A stretch of 64,000 bases of DNA from Mimachlamys varia. Its lineage: Eukaryota; Mollusca; Bivalvia; Pectinida; Pectinidae. The position numbers and the translations under genes were made by a program. Shown here piece after piece: positions 1-11,506 of the stretch (positions are counted from its first letter, which is position 1; each line of letters starts with the position of its first letter). Under the pieces are notes generated by a model that saw nothing but the letters and a program-made list of their open reading frames with translations, was not told the origin of the DNA and searched no databases. Where the stretch lies: positions 51,091,058 to 51,155,057 of the forward strand of contig OX392532.1 in NCBI GenBank assembly GCA_947623455.1, in the 5' to 3' direction.

Positions 1-173
1 GTATAAGATTGAATTGCTATGTACCCCGAGTTCAGTTTGATAATGTGACCAAGCCTTACCAACAACATTATGAAAAGTTCACTTACATGCAAATATTGAT
101 TTGGCTGCTGCCGAACAAAACAATTATTACAGTCTTGCTTCCCTCATCTATCATCAAAGACGCGACAGAATCA

Positions 174-1122
174 AGTATTACAAATAATACTGTGACGTAC
201 TGTAATTTTACAAATAATACTGTGACTTACTGTAATATTACAAATAATACTGTGACTTACTGTAATATTACAAATAATACTGTGACTTACTTCTGTAATA
301 TTACGAAGAATACTGTGACTGACTGTAATATTACAAATAATACTGTGACTTACTGTAATATTACAAATAATACTGTGACTGACTGTAATATTACAAATAA
401 TACTGTGACTGACTGTAATATTACAAATAATACTGTGACTTACTGTAATATTACAAATAATACTGTGACTTACTGTAATATTACAAATAATACTGTGACT
501 GACTGTAATATTACAAATAATACTGTGACTGACTGTAATATTACAAATAATACTGTGACTTACTGTAATATTACAAATAATACTGTGACTTACTGTTATA
601 TTACAAATAATACAGTGACTTACTGTAATATTACAAATAATACAGTGACTTACTGTTATATTACAAATAATACTGTGACTTACTGTTATATTACAAATAA
701 TACCGTGACTACCTGTAATATTACAAATAATACTGTGACTTACTGTAATATTACAAATACTACTGTGACTTACTGTAATATTACAAATAATACTGTGACT
801 TACTGTAATATTACAAATAATACTGTGACTTACTGTAATATTACAAATAATACTGTGACTTACTGTAATATTACAAATAATACTGTGACTTACTGTAATA
901 TTACAAATAATACCGTGACTTACTGTTATATTACAAATAATACTGTGACTTACTGTAATATTACAAATACTACTGTGACTTACTGTAATATTACAAATAC
1001 TACTGTGACTTACTGTAATATTACAAATAATACTGTGACTACCTGTTATACTACAAATAATACTGTGACTTACTGTAATATTACAAATAATACCGCGACT
1101 TACTGTAATATCAAGAAAGATG
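174..1122. repeat. 30-bp minisatellite, about 31 copies
   Basis: Tandem units of 30 bp with core ACAAATAATACTGTGACT. Because the unit is a multiple of three, one plus-strand frame stays open for 373 codons (9-1130) and would read as a decapeptide repeat with NIT and NNT sequons and one Cys per unit. A 3-base insertion near 290 preserves the frame; otherwise variation is point substitutions, most of which change the amino acid (Y/D/T, N/Y, N/T). The sequence before the array has no clear signal peptide and no splice context is evident. I read this as a non-coding minisatellite with an incidental open frame, but a repetitive secreted protein is not excluded. Confidence 0.9.
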
Positions 1123-1130
1123 CAGAATAA

Positions 1131-2057
1131 CAGGGATAATTCTGGCTCTTAAAACCTATGAGTGAATGTGAGGGATTTTATGGGATCAGCAAAATGTCTA
1201 TGAGATTTTTCTACAACTATATAAAGTTAAATAATTTTGAATCTTTAAATCAAATTTTAAGGAAAAATACGGGTAAAAATTTCAAAATCTCGCCCAAGAG
1301 TGATCCCTGAATAAGCTGTGAGTTTTATCTACAAAAAAAAACATAAGTTATTATTTTTTTCTAAATTGAGAATTATCTCCCCTTTTTACAATTGGGATTA
1401 GTACTCACTGATACCAAAAATGAACGGTACCATTTCTATAGACAGAAACTACCAATACATGGAACCAGCAATAAGTCTACACAAACTGGAGAAGTCATTT
1501 GATGCACATTTGAGAATCAGGGCCCGTATTCATGAAACCGTTCTCATGCATGCTCAAGTATGGATTGTGTGCTCAAGCCTTCTTTCTTGTTCCGGATATA
1601 ATTTATCTAAAAAATCTTCTTTTGTCAAAGTTTTGGTAACAGAATGAAGATCTGTGAAGCAAAATACTGTTTTTATTACTTGCAGTTGACTTTTTGATCT
1701 TTGACATGATTTAGGTGAATTTTAAGAAAGCTGGCTTGAGCACAGAATCCATGCTTGAGCACGAGATCGCTTTCATGAATACGGGCCCTGGTATGAAAGT
1801 ACAGTATAACTTAGTGTTCAGAATCGATGGCGAAATCATAAATCATTATTGGTTGAAGATTCATTGCTAGTTATTATTAATGCGATCAGTTTGCCTGTAA
1901 ATAACATGGAAATTTCACTGGATGTTGGGTTGTTTTCACTGCCATATGAAAATAACCCAACTTAATATGTCATTTATAGTGTTATTATTGCACATTCATC
2001 ATACAAAATAACCACAACTTTGAACTGTTCATTCTTTACAAATTTTATGTAGTTAAC
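1131..2057. other. AT-rich intergenic stretch containing one MITE
   Basis: No convincing gene. The 75-codon frame at 1420-1647 overlaps an inverted-repeat element (1518-1790) and has no recognisable domain. The stretch ends at the TTAA target of the piggyBac insertion. Confidence 0.6.
1518..1790. mobile_element. MITE with ~58-bp inverted terminal arms (CAGGGCCCGTATTCATGAA ends)
   Basis: The left arm at 1518-1579 begins CAGGGCCCGTATTCATGAA, and the right arm at 1733-1790 is its imperfect reverse complement, ending TTCATGAATACGGGCCCTG. The CAGGG end is typical of hAT-derived MITEs, but the flanking 8 bases (TTGAGAAT and GTATGAAA) do not match, so the duplication is lost or the family differs. 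No coding capacity. Confidence 0.7.
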
Positions 2058-2061
2058 TTAA

Positions 2062-2074
2062 CCCTAGAGCTGCT
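2062..2074. repeat. Left terminal inverted repeat of piggyBac
   Basis: CCCTAGAGCTGCT directly after TTAA at 2058-2061; exact reverse complement of the right end. Confidence 0.92.
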
Positions 2075-3336
2075 GCATTGTTTTGTACTTACCATCGCCC
2101 ACTGCTGAATTGTTTGTGATTTTAATTTTTTTTATACCCTATTTTTTTTTTATTTTTAATTTAATCATATGGACCCCTGTTATACACCGAGTATGAAAGA
2201 GAGTGATTTGAAATCATATTTTGCATGAATTTGATCGTCTCAGTTACACATGTACAAAAAACAGAGAAATTCATGAAATTCACATGTTTACCATCTTTTT
2301 AGAAATTTAAATGTGGTGATAAATTTTAATAAATTGAAAAATACATACATGATACATACATACATGATGCAATTATGTTTCTTATCTCCATTTACAAATA
2401 CTTATTGATTTTAATCTTCAATGGAGATTATTTTAATATTCAAGGGAGGTAATAAATAACAGGGGTGGAATTATACACTGGTCCGCTGGTCCGTGGCCAG
2501 TCATTTTTCTGGCGGACCAGTAATTTTTTAAACAAACTATCCTGCCTGGCCAGTAGATATTTTTGGTGTATAACTATTGAAGGAAAATTAAATAAAGACT
2601 TCTCAATTTAACTTGTCGATCTAGATTACATCATACTGAAGAAAAATGTAACACCAATGTGACAGGATCAAATATCAGGTCTTTTTTCAGATTAAAAACC
2701 CAGAAAAGATTTAGATACACTAACTGAATAATGTGATATTCTGATTTTCCGTTGAAACACTATGTGCTTTGAACAAAAGAGATGGCGCCATGACTAAATG
2801 AGAATTGTATGATGAATATGAAAGTAAATCACATGAATTGAGCTACTTGTGTGTGAAAGCGAAAGCTGCTAGATAGTGTTTAATACATTGATTTTTTCTA
2901 GTAAATATGTGGGACTGGGGTGATACATTTAGGCAAAATAACTTAATAAGCCTAATAAACTGAAATTTATACGTGTGAAAGTTTTAAGTTATTGCAAAGA
3001 CATTAACAGTAACATTGATCATAAATTGCTTTGCATATTCTATGAAAATATATCTGAGGTTTTCCCATACAATTTACCTGTTGGACCAGGACATTTCAAA
3101 CAGGACCAGTGAATTTACACTTGAACTGGCCCGTTGGACCACTGCTAATTTTGTAGTGATGTACACTGTGCCTGTATGTTCTATAGATATTTGCGATGAA
3201 CGCTTATGTAAAACATGTACAGTATGCATTTATCTTCACATATTATAAGGCTATCAATAAATTTTTCCAGTACTTTCATGGCCATGTACTGTACATGTGA
3301 ACACTAACAATAAAAATGCTCAATGGTGTCCAACTA

Positions 3337-5809
3337 TCACTCTTCCTGTCCCAAATTCCTGTTTTGTCGCCTTCGGTAAGCTAAAACAAAGTCTGAGACT
3401 GTGTGATACAATTCAAAACATGGTGTTACACACAGGGCAACTTTACATTGACCACACTGAAATGTAGTGTCATGCCCAGTCCTATTAGGAATCCTCACAC
3501 CAGGGTTCTGGATCTTGAAAAGTTCTGCCTCAGCAGGACCACACACAACACACTGACGCTGGGCATGGGGCTTTTTTGCTGTTGGCGGAAGGTGACAAGG
3601 GAAATGTCGACCACTTAGACGCTGCAGATTTTCCGGAGCCGTCCTTCTTCGTCCTGTAGGTTCTGGGCCAGTCACTCCAGAGTCTTCCACAAGCTGTGCA
3701 ACAAGCTGTCGCCGAAATACACGGTGAGGGACAGGATGATCCTCTCCACATTTGTAGAGGTGGTAGGCGTTCAGTACAGCCAGGCCAAGTGTATGAAAGA
3801 AAACCTTTAAAACAAAAGAAATGTAATTAGCAACTAGTCATACCAGAATAAAGTTAACAGTGTGTATGATCGACATAGGTACCAAATATTTAGTACAACA
3901 CTTATCACCACTCAGAAATGCAATAAAAATTCAGAATAACCAGTTCTTCATCTTGAAATCTGTTACAAGGTAACACCTGGAACTACGAATATACATTGAT
4001 CAGAAAAAAAAACCAGTTTACAAATTAAGAGTCATTTAAATTTTCTGTTTGCATATTTTACTATTTACCTTTTTCCACCACTTTAAAGTTTTCCGCTGAA
4101 AGGAACCATAAGTCACCATCTGGTCGCATCTGTCAACAGCCCCCATGTATTTATTGTAGTCGGAGACACAATCAGGCTTGGAAATGACATTCCCTTCATG
4201 ATCTCTTTTCCCTGTCGGAAGCATTTTACCTGGTAAATAAAATAATATTTTACACAATTAGTTTTGTTTATTTTAGGGGTTAAACTTCCTTGTAACAGCC
4301 AAGGTCATTTGAGGACTGGACAATGAGTTTTAAGAAAATTTTACAGATCTCTCTTTTCATCTAAACTTGTAAGTTGTATCTATGATACTCTATGGTTAAA
4401 TATTTAAAAAAAAAAATGAGCTTGTCCTTCGCAAACTCAAATTAAATTTGTCCTGATAATATCACATACATGTATTTAATGAAACAAAACGTAAAAGAAT
4501 CCTCTTTCAAGACGTCATTAAAAAATCTAAAACTGATCAGCATTAATTATACAACAACAGATTGTTATGAATACATCTTTATAATCTTTTTTCTCTCTAC
4601 AAAATAATTTATATATATTTAATTATCAGGATCAACTCTGATTTGCTAAGTGTTTATCAACATACCTTCATGAATGGTTGTGAGCAGGTAAACATCCTTC
4701 TTATCAGCATACTTGACACCAGCCAAGACTCCATTATTGACAGTGACAATGTTTCCTCTGTCTGGCCTAGCCTCTTTCAGCATCCTGGGGACACCCTTTC
4801 TGTTGCAACGGAGAGTTCCACATGCCAAAGTGGCATTCAAATATAGGTTGTAGAAGAGGTGGGGACTGGAGAAATAGTTGTCTGTGAATAACTTATATCC
4901 TTTATTCAAGTAGGGCTGAATCAGTCTCATTACCAGATCATAAGTCACTCCATACTCCGAAGGTGCAGGTCGACTCTCCCTCCCAGTAAACAGTTCCATC
5001 CTAGAACAGTACCCATTTGTCGAGTCACATAGCATAAATACCTTAATGCCATATTTGGTAGGTTTGTCCGGACTGTACACACGGAAATGTAGATTCCCTC
5101 GCCATGGTATCATGCCCTCATCAATAGCCAATTCCTGGTGTGGTGTGTACACCCTCTGGAAGTTCCTGACCATCTCCTGATATGGACGCCCAAGTTTTTG
5201 AAGGGGAGAATAGTTTTCCTGTCCTCTCTGTAGGGCCAAATTGTTGTCCGATAGATGGAGAAAGCTCATGATCGACAAAAATCTATCTCTAGACATGACA
5301 GTCCGAAAAAAAGGAGTGCTGATTACAGGATCAGTACACCAGTAATCCTGGATGTTTGCTTGAGTCACTAACCCCATGGCGATGACCATACCAATAAAAG
5401 CTGACATCTCCTGGTCGTTCACGGGAATCCATTTCCTCAGACGGGAATGTGGTGGTAAATTCCTGTGTGTGGCTAGAAAATCGGCTGCATACCGGTTGGT
5501 TTCTTGCACTATAGTAGATATTATGTTTTCTGATAGAAGATGCTTGAAATACTCCAGGTGAGTGGCTGGGGTCTGTTGTAAATTCAATCCCGGTTCCGGC
5601 GTAAAAGTGAAAGTGGACGGCGACAGTCTACCCCGACTCCAATTTCCTTCAGCAAAAGCATCATAAGGCTCATCAATTTCTTCATTCTCTTCTAGTTCAT
5701 ATCCTTCGAACTCTTCACTGTCGTCGTCATGAAATATTTCTTCAAATAAGTCTCGGAATTCAGGTAAAACATTGGCTATGTCGTCCGAAGAATCTGTGTT
5801 ATCCGCCAT
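3337..5809 (-). CDS. piggyBac transposase (DDE_Tnp_1_7 family), three exons
   Basis: Cut-and-paste transposase acting in the nucleus on TTAA-flanked ends. Exons on the minus strand: 5809-4666, 4229-4069 and 3804-3337. Phases agree at both introns (donors GTATGT and GTAAAT, acceptors CAG and AAG), giving about 590 residues, the usual family length. I start at the Met at 5809 (context AACAACATGGCG); an in-frame Met at 5872 is 21 codons upstream in a weaker context. The N-terminus is acidic (residues 5-55). Catalytic Asp candidates are D230 (AIDEGMIPWRG), D310 (LFTDNYFSS) and D414 (GAVDRCDQ, with D417). The C-terminus carries clustered Cys pairs (CVVC, CGQC, then C..C and a His), the cross-brace zinc-binding tail that recognises the ends. 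No disabling mutation seen. Domestication is unlikely because terminal repeats and target duplications are intact. Confidence 0.93.
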
Positions 5810-6036
5810 GTTGTTTACATTCGATACGACAAACGAACGCCTACACTGAGCATGAAAACTTGCAACACACATATCAATATAGACATGTCAACAGGATATT
5901 TCGTGATAAAATACAACACAAGGCTTTACTGTTTTAGTTTCATTCATTTAATTATCCGAAATCGCGTTAGACTTTATGAAACACCGTAAAATGCCAGGCT
6001 CACTGTGCAGACCTCGATCGGCATCGCAGGTTTCGC

Positions 6037-6278
6037 TGACGTCACCATCTTGGCGAGTTCTTCTCCAATTATTGATCATTATACGTTATTCAATCAGATT
6101 TAAAGAGAATTTTATATAACCAAATTAACTTCGAAACAAAGAGACATTCATATTTACAATGATGTATTCAAATCACATAAAAACGAGAGACATACCGTGA
6201 AAACGTGGAAATTACGTCCGGTAATTGACCTGCCATGTCGACCATTTTCGGCGCGGAAATACCGGAAATGTGACGTAA
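6037..6278 (-). promoter_or_regulatory. Probable promoter region of the piggyBac transposase
   Basis: Upstream of the transposase start there is a full CRE, TGACGTCA (6037-6044), directly abutting CCATCTTGG (6045-6053), a YY1-like motif in the orientation seen at some initiator promoters. Further up are an ETS-like ACCGGAAATG (6261-6270) next to TGACGTAA (6271-6278) and an E2F-like TTTTCGGCGCGGAAA just before. The cluster is locally CpG-rich within AT-rich DNA. Promoter function is inferred. Confidence 0.4.
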
Positions 6279-6520
6279 GATGCTCTGCTTTCGATGACGA
6301 TTTGTGAGCTAAAAATATCGGCATTTTTGGGGGAATACCATGTTTTCACACAGCATTGTCGGGTTTCTTACGAACAACTACGAGTTGAGTTTTCATGTTT
6401 TGCATGTTTTCAGATTCGATTCTGAGCTTTCTTTAAATGCATGTTTTAGGTCCGAACTGTAAATATTTTTTACATAATCCATCGCTTCAGACGGGGATTC
6501 CAACATGGCGGATCTAACCC

Positions 6521-6576
6521 GTAATATTACGGGGATAGCAGCGGACCAGCAAAACGTAATATTACGGGGATAGCAG
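6521..6576. repeat. Subterminal direct repeat of piggyBac right end
   Basis: A 21-bp word starting GTAATATTACGGGGATAGCA occurs at 6521-6541 and again at 6556-6576, 35 bp apart, the second copy running into the right terminal repeat. The GTAATATTAC part is itself palindromic. Subterminal repeats are plausible transposase-binding sites, by analogy with other piggyBac elements. Confidence 0.8.
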
Positions 6577-6584
6577 CTCTAGGG
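6572..6584. repeat. Right terminal inverted repeat of piggyBac
   Basis: AGCAGCTCTAGGG followed by TTAA at 6585-6588; exact reverse complement of the left end. Confidence 0.92.
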
Positions 6585-6633
6585 TTAATTATCCCACGTA
6601 TTAGATTAGCATATGAACAACTATAGTCAAAAT

Positions 6634-6785
6634 CAGGGTTTGCGTTGAAGCCGTTCCTATATCTTTTTCAAGCATATAAACTGAAAAGGACCCTACTCAT
6701 TTTCAATATTCACATTTAAACTATGCAGAAGGATACCTTTATTTAGTAAAGGACCCCATTTATAAAATACCCAGTGCAAACCCTG
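6634..6785. mobile_element. hAT-like MITE, 152 bp (copy 1)
   Basis: Ends CAGGGTTTGC and GCAAACCCTG form terminal inverted repeats. The 8-bp flanks GTCAAAAT (6626-6633) and GTAAAAAT (6786-6793) match at 7 of 8, as expected for a hAT target duplication. It lies only 45 bp from the piggyBac right end. Confidence 0.72.
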
Positions 6786-6910
6786 GTAAAAATACTTGAT
6801 TATGGGTTTTAACATCTGATTCTGCACTTATACCTTGCTATCTAGAACCGGCTTATATTTAACACACTATAGCTCATGTACAATCTGAAAAACAAGATTT
6901 TCAGCAAGTC

Positions 6911-7042
6911 TAGTCAAAACTCATTATCTCAAAGTCACATTACTAAAAGACTGTTTAATTTGAAGTATATTGTCAGTCCTAACTCAAAGTTTCCCCATCA
7001 AAGTAAAGACCAATTGACTTCAAGATAACTAGGGTCAATTGT
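6911..7042. mobile_element. Mariner-like MITE, degenerate copy
   Basis: Contains words such as ACTGTTTAATT and GTCAGTCCTAACTCAAAG that recur in the better preserved element at 42906-43090, and ends in GGTCAATTGTA. Boundaries approximate. Confidence 0.45.
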
Positions 7043-7203
7043 AACATAAACAAATGATCATTTAGATATGTTAGCATGGAAAAAATGGCTGGATTTTTTT
7101 TCCTATAATGGTGACAGACACCGTGCACAGATAAACAGTAAGTGACTGTGAGGCGTCTTTACTTAGACCTATTATTCCTCCTTTTGTCATACCTGCAGGT
7201 CCA

Positions 7204-7355
7204 CAGGTTTTGTGATGGGTATTTCATAAATGGGTCCTTTCCTAAATAAATGGTGTCCCTCTGCATAGTTTAAATGGGCATCCTAAAAATAAGTGGGGCC
7301 CTTTTCAGTTTCTATGCTTGAAAAAGATATAGGGACAGCTTCAACGCAAACCCTG
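7204..7355. mobile_element. hAT-like MITE, 152 bp (copy 2, inverted)
   Basis: Reverse-oriented copy of the element at 6634-6785, of identical length, ending CGCAAACCCTG at 7355; the left end CAGGTTTTGTG is diverged. The 8-bp flanks do not match. Confidence 0.65.
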
Positions 7356-7363
7356 GTCCAATT

Positions 7364-9562
7364 TCATAATGATAGAAACATAAATTTGCCTTTACTACAC
7401 ATCCAAATTGAAGTCTTGTGTCTTTCTTACCTAGATTTTACAGCAGCTGGGGCTTATTGAATTGGGAAAATAAAATAGGATTTTCAGATGAATTGGAAAA
7501 AAATTCTTGAATTTTGCTTCATTTTGGGGAAAATAGCACAAATTTTGACTGGGGAAACAGTCTTTTATCGGCGGTTAAAACAGGCAAACAAAACCACTGA
7601 GTCCTCACTAATAACATAGTGCATGTTATGCTAAGCAGACGACATTCTCCAACAGATTACCAGAAACAAACACCGTTTTGACAGGGGAGATTTTTTCATA
7701 AGCAACTAGGAGAAATTATGAAATTAAGGCCGTAACTTCAGTTACTTTTTTTCCAACTGCATGTAATGCAAAGAAGAACACTACAATCAAAAGGTTTTAC
7801 TTCATGTAACAAGACCAGATATATATGAGGTGAACTGATCAGTTGAGTAAACATGTAAGATGACCTGACCTGGATTTGCCATGTGCTGCATTCCTGAATA
7901 TGAAAATGACAACATGTTGTTGGAGAGACAAAGGGACATTCTGTAACCCTTTCGTTTGACTTATTAGACGTTATGAACAATGGTCAGTGTGACCTACAGC
8001 CTGTGTCGTGTGTGGTCATGGTCTTTTCGCAAGGAGACTGTCGTAAGGCTCACCTTTACTGGGTGGGGTAGAATAGTGTCAAACCGGATATCAACGTGTG
8101 GATGGATGTACATGTAAATAAGATTATAAATTCTACCTGTTGAACACTCAAAAGCAACACAGATAACAGAAAGTATTTAAGCATCATGACACAACGACAC
8201 TAAGTAATCGACATTTCAGAACGTCGCCAGATACAGGAGAGACCTAAATTCGGACACACAACTTCCGAAACGAAAAAATACCCTTAGGCTGTCGGCACCG
8301 CGACAAATAAAACGACCTTAATGAGTCAGCTCCTATTCAATGCGATGAATGCACTGGTATATCTACATCAAATACGAACATGCATGTTTAGGAAAAACAC
8401 AACTTGACAGTTACAGACAGCTTCGCCATCCGAAGTACCACCCCCTCCCGTTGCAAAGAAATTGATGCTGATCCCAATGACCGAGACGGGGGTTACCTTT
8501 GCTTCCGCGTCATATTCTAGAAAATACAGACCAAGTAGATGTATAGTATCTTGGCTAATTAGTAATATACTGTTTCAATATTTACTTAATGACATCCAGA
8601 GTAGATCCGTGGTCTTATAACATCACTTTTCATAGTGTTTACAAGCGTACCTCTTTCTGTATTCTTTTTCCTCTTCCAATATGGCTACGCCTACGCATGC
8701 GCTGTCAAAACCGGAGCTTCACAAGGGACGTAAACTTCACACAAGTTTCGTCGTTGATCTGCGAACACGATAATTAACTCAAAGAAAGACTGTTCAACGG
8801 TTACATCATTACTGCACATATTGATATCTCATATTAACATCTTATTCAGTTTTCAAAAACTTTAGGAAAAGTCCTTCATTACGTCACCGGAAAATGACTG
8901 CACCGCAGTAAAATATTCCCACCTACCCATTGGTCGAATTTATGAGGTCAAAAATGGGCCCATCTTTCATACATTGGCTGAATTCTTGAAATACATTGTT
9001 CCTCATTGTGATAGTTCATCGTTTGATGTTTTGTATTACATTCTTGTAGAAACAGTGTTTGCAACGTTTTCAGATCAAAGGAACGCTTCATATGGTGCAA
9101 ATTTCTTTTTTTTTTCAAATAAAGTTTAAACCATGAACAGATTAAACATTATATTTCCTAGTGTAGATGCCTAAGCTAGGGATGGAACAGATTTTGGAGA
9201 ACCTAGCTATAGATCTAGCTAGTTTCCGTAGTTTCCATAGTATTTTTTTTTTGAATTTAATGAAAGTCCACCAGACGATTCAGTGAAATGATGCGATCGT
9301 TGTTATAAAATACGAATCAAAGTACTGAAATCACTGTAGCGTTAATATTTTAAAACTCCGTAGTTTCCTTAATTAGTTTAAAAAACACAAACAAACTTGC
9401 CCAGTTTTGCAGTTAATTAAGTGAAAAAACCTTTTTTATTTTAACATTTTTATATCTGAATGAATATGAGCATGAATGTGTTTACCGAAATTTAACATAG
9501 ATCTATGTTGATTTTTTTTCTAGTACGTACACTTCTTTTGATCAGACTCCAGCTAGTTTTGT
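7364..9562. other. Intergenic stretch, no gene recognised
   Basis: AT-rich with only short open frames (7738-7980, 8589-8777) that have no recognisable domain. Around 8690-8703 there is ACGCATGCGC, close to the NRF-1 consensus, in a moderately CpG-bearing patch (8230-8720). I see no coding exon next to it, so I do not call a promoter. Confidence 0.5.
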
Positions 9563-9728
9563 TTTTAGAGTAATGTTATACTTTTCGGGGGTTTAGATCA
9601 ATTTTTGATAAAAATGCCCCCCCCCCCCCCAATGGTCATATAGCCTTTATGACCATCGAGGGGGGGGGGGGGGTTATCGAAAAATGATCTAACCCCCCTC
9701 CCCACCCCGTTGTAAAATTACTCTAAAA
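9563..9728. repeat. Fold-back element with poly-C / poly-G arms
   Basis: The left arm (about 9563-9637) and right arm (about 9648-9728) are imperfect reverse complements: TTTTAGAGTAAT..TTTAGATCA..(C)14..ATGGTCATA against TATGACCAT..(G)14..TGATCTAA..ATTACTCTAAAA. The loop is only ~10 bases. Could be a MITE or a hairpin-forming palindrome. Confidence 0.75.
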
Positions 9729-9884
9729 CCCTAGTTTAGACCCAAAAGTAGCCGTAACAATTTCTCTGGTCTGTTTCGTCCATGAATGACCTTAACTGTA
9801 AATAGGACGTAAACAAAAGAAAACCCAAACCTTCTTATTTAATCATTTTTCACAAACAAACATGAACGCTATTTTTTTTTATTT

Positions 9885-10630
9885 ATTATACCCCCCGCAA
9901 CGAAGCTATAGGGTGGTGGTATACTGGAATCACCCTAGCTGTCTGTCTGTCGTCCGCGGTAACTTGTCCGGAGATCTCCTCACTAACTAACTGGCGTATT
10001 TCGATGAAACTTCACATGAATAATCAATTAAGAATGTAGTTGTGCATCGGCTTTTTATTTCAGATTTTGAATCCTTTTTAGGTATTAATGGTATTTTCCC
10101 CACACTTGCAATGCAATTTGACTGAAAATTTCATTTAAATGGTATGACCGACATTACAGACCCTTGTCTAACACCAGTGGACATTAAAAAAAACAACCAA
10201 AAATGTTTAAATCTCTTTGGATGTCAATTGAAGCATTCATGTCACACTGATAATTCTGTTCATATTTCAACTGATATTTCATACTTCAGTTCTTTTTAAG
10301 GGAGTTGTCTCTCTTGATACAAAATAACTTGTCCAGAAAAACTGTCTTAACTTACAGGCCATCATCATTTCATTGAAGCTTTTAATGGAGTCATGCCCCC
10401 TTATGAGTAAAACTTGTCCAAATAGATTTTGATGAGATTTCATATGATGGATAATTATAAGTATGTTATGTAGTTGTACATTAGAATTTTAATTTCAGAT
10501 TTCGACTTCTTTTAAGTTACGTCCGTTTATGAGAAATACAATTTTCGATATCTTCATTTCACATAATATGAAATTTAAGATGAAGAATTTCTCAAGAAAA
10601 TTCCCACGTACATTCGTTATTGCGAGTAAT
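9885..10630. mobile_element. Probable non-autonomous element with TATACCCCCC hairpin end
   Basis: Starts with TATACCCCCCGCAACGAAG, whose beginning can pair with GGTGGTGGTATA about 20 bases later, followed by a CTGTCTGTCTGTCGTCCG stretch. I recall similar starts in dispersed repeats of marine invertebrates; this is recollection, not a search. The right boundary is uncertain and may be the start of the adjacent palindromic array. Confidence 0.35.
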
Positions 10631-10656
10631 ATCACCACGTTATAAGAACATAGCGT

Positions 10657-11506
10657 ATCTCATAATAACGACTTTGCTTAACTCGTAATAACGAGATAGC
10701 ACACATCTCATAATAACGAGATAACACGCATCTCGTAATAACGACTTTGCTTAACTCGTAATAACAAGATAGCACACATCTCGTAATAACGAGATAGCAC
10801 ACATCTCGTAATAACGAGATAGCACACATCTCGTAATAACGAGATAGCACACATCTCGAAATAACGACTTTGCTTAACTCGTAATAACAAGATAGCACAC
10901 ATCTCGTAATAACGAGATAGCACACATCTCGTAATAACGAGATAGCACACATCTCGAAATAACGACTTTGCTTAACTCGTAATAACGAGATAGCACACAT
11001 CTCGAAATAACGACTTTGCTTAACTCGTAATAACGAGATAGCACACATCTCGAAATAACGACTTTGCTTAACTCGTAATAACGAGATAGCACACATCTCG
11101 TAATAACGAGATAGCACACATCTCGAAATAACGACTTTGCTTAACTCGTAATAACGAGATAGCACACATCTCGTAATAACGAGATAGCACACATCTCGAA
11201 ATAACGACTTTGCTTAACTCGTAATAACGAGATAGCACACATCTCGAAATAACGACTTTGCTTAACTCGTAATAACGAGATAGCACACATCTCGTAATAA
11301 CGAGATAGCACACATCTCGAAATAACGACTTTGCTTAACTCGTAATAACGAGATAGCACACATCTCGTAATAACGAGATAGCACACATCTCGTAATAACG
11401 AGATAGCACACATCTCGTAATAACGAGATAACACGCATCTCGTAATAACGACTTTGCTTAAAGAACTCGTAATAACGAGATTACACACATCTCGTAATAA
11501 CGAGTG
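10657..11506. repeat. Palindromic minisatellite with two alternating unit types
   Basis: Two related units alternate irregularly: a 25-bp unit with core CTCGTAATAACGAGATAGCA and a 23-bp unit with core CTCGAAATAACGACTTTGCT. The 25-bp unit contains the near-palindrome CTCGTAATAACGAG. The minus-strand open frames across it are products of the repeat. Confidence 0.92.

Larger units (their letters stand above)
2062..6584 (-). mobile_element. Complete piggyBac-family DNA transposon, 4523 bp
   Basis: The element is bounded on both sides by TTAA (2058-2061 and 6585-6588), the piggyBac target-site duplication. It has perfect 13-bp terminal inverted repeats CCCTAGAGCTGCT (2062-2074 and, reversed, 6572-6584). 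The transposase is on the minus strand (3337-5809) with two introns. There are 775 bp upstream of its start and 1.27 kb downstream. A direct repeat of 21 bp lies just inside the right end. No frameshift or premature stop is visible in the transposase, so the copy looks recent and possibly autonomous; activity is inference. Confidence 0.92.

Noticed and set aside
2476..3155. Inverted TGGTCC/GGACCA-rich segments inside the piggyBac 3' region
   Set aside because: Similar words near 2480-2560 and 3080-3140 hint at a nested inverted element, but the match is too short and patchy to support boundaries.
10632..11488. Minus-strand frames reading CYLVITRCVLSRYY
   Set aside because: Products of the palindromic 25/23-bp array.
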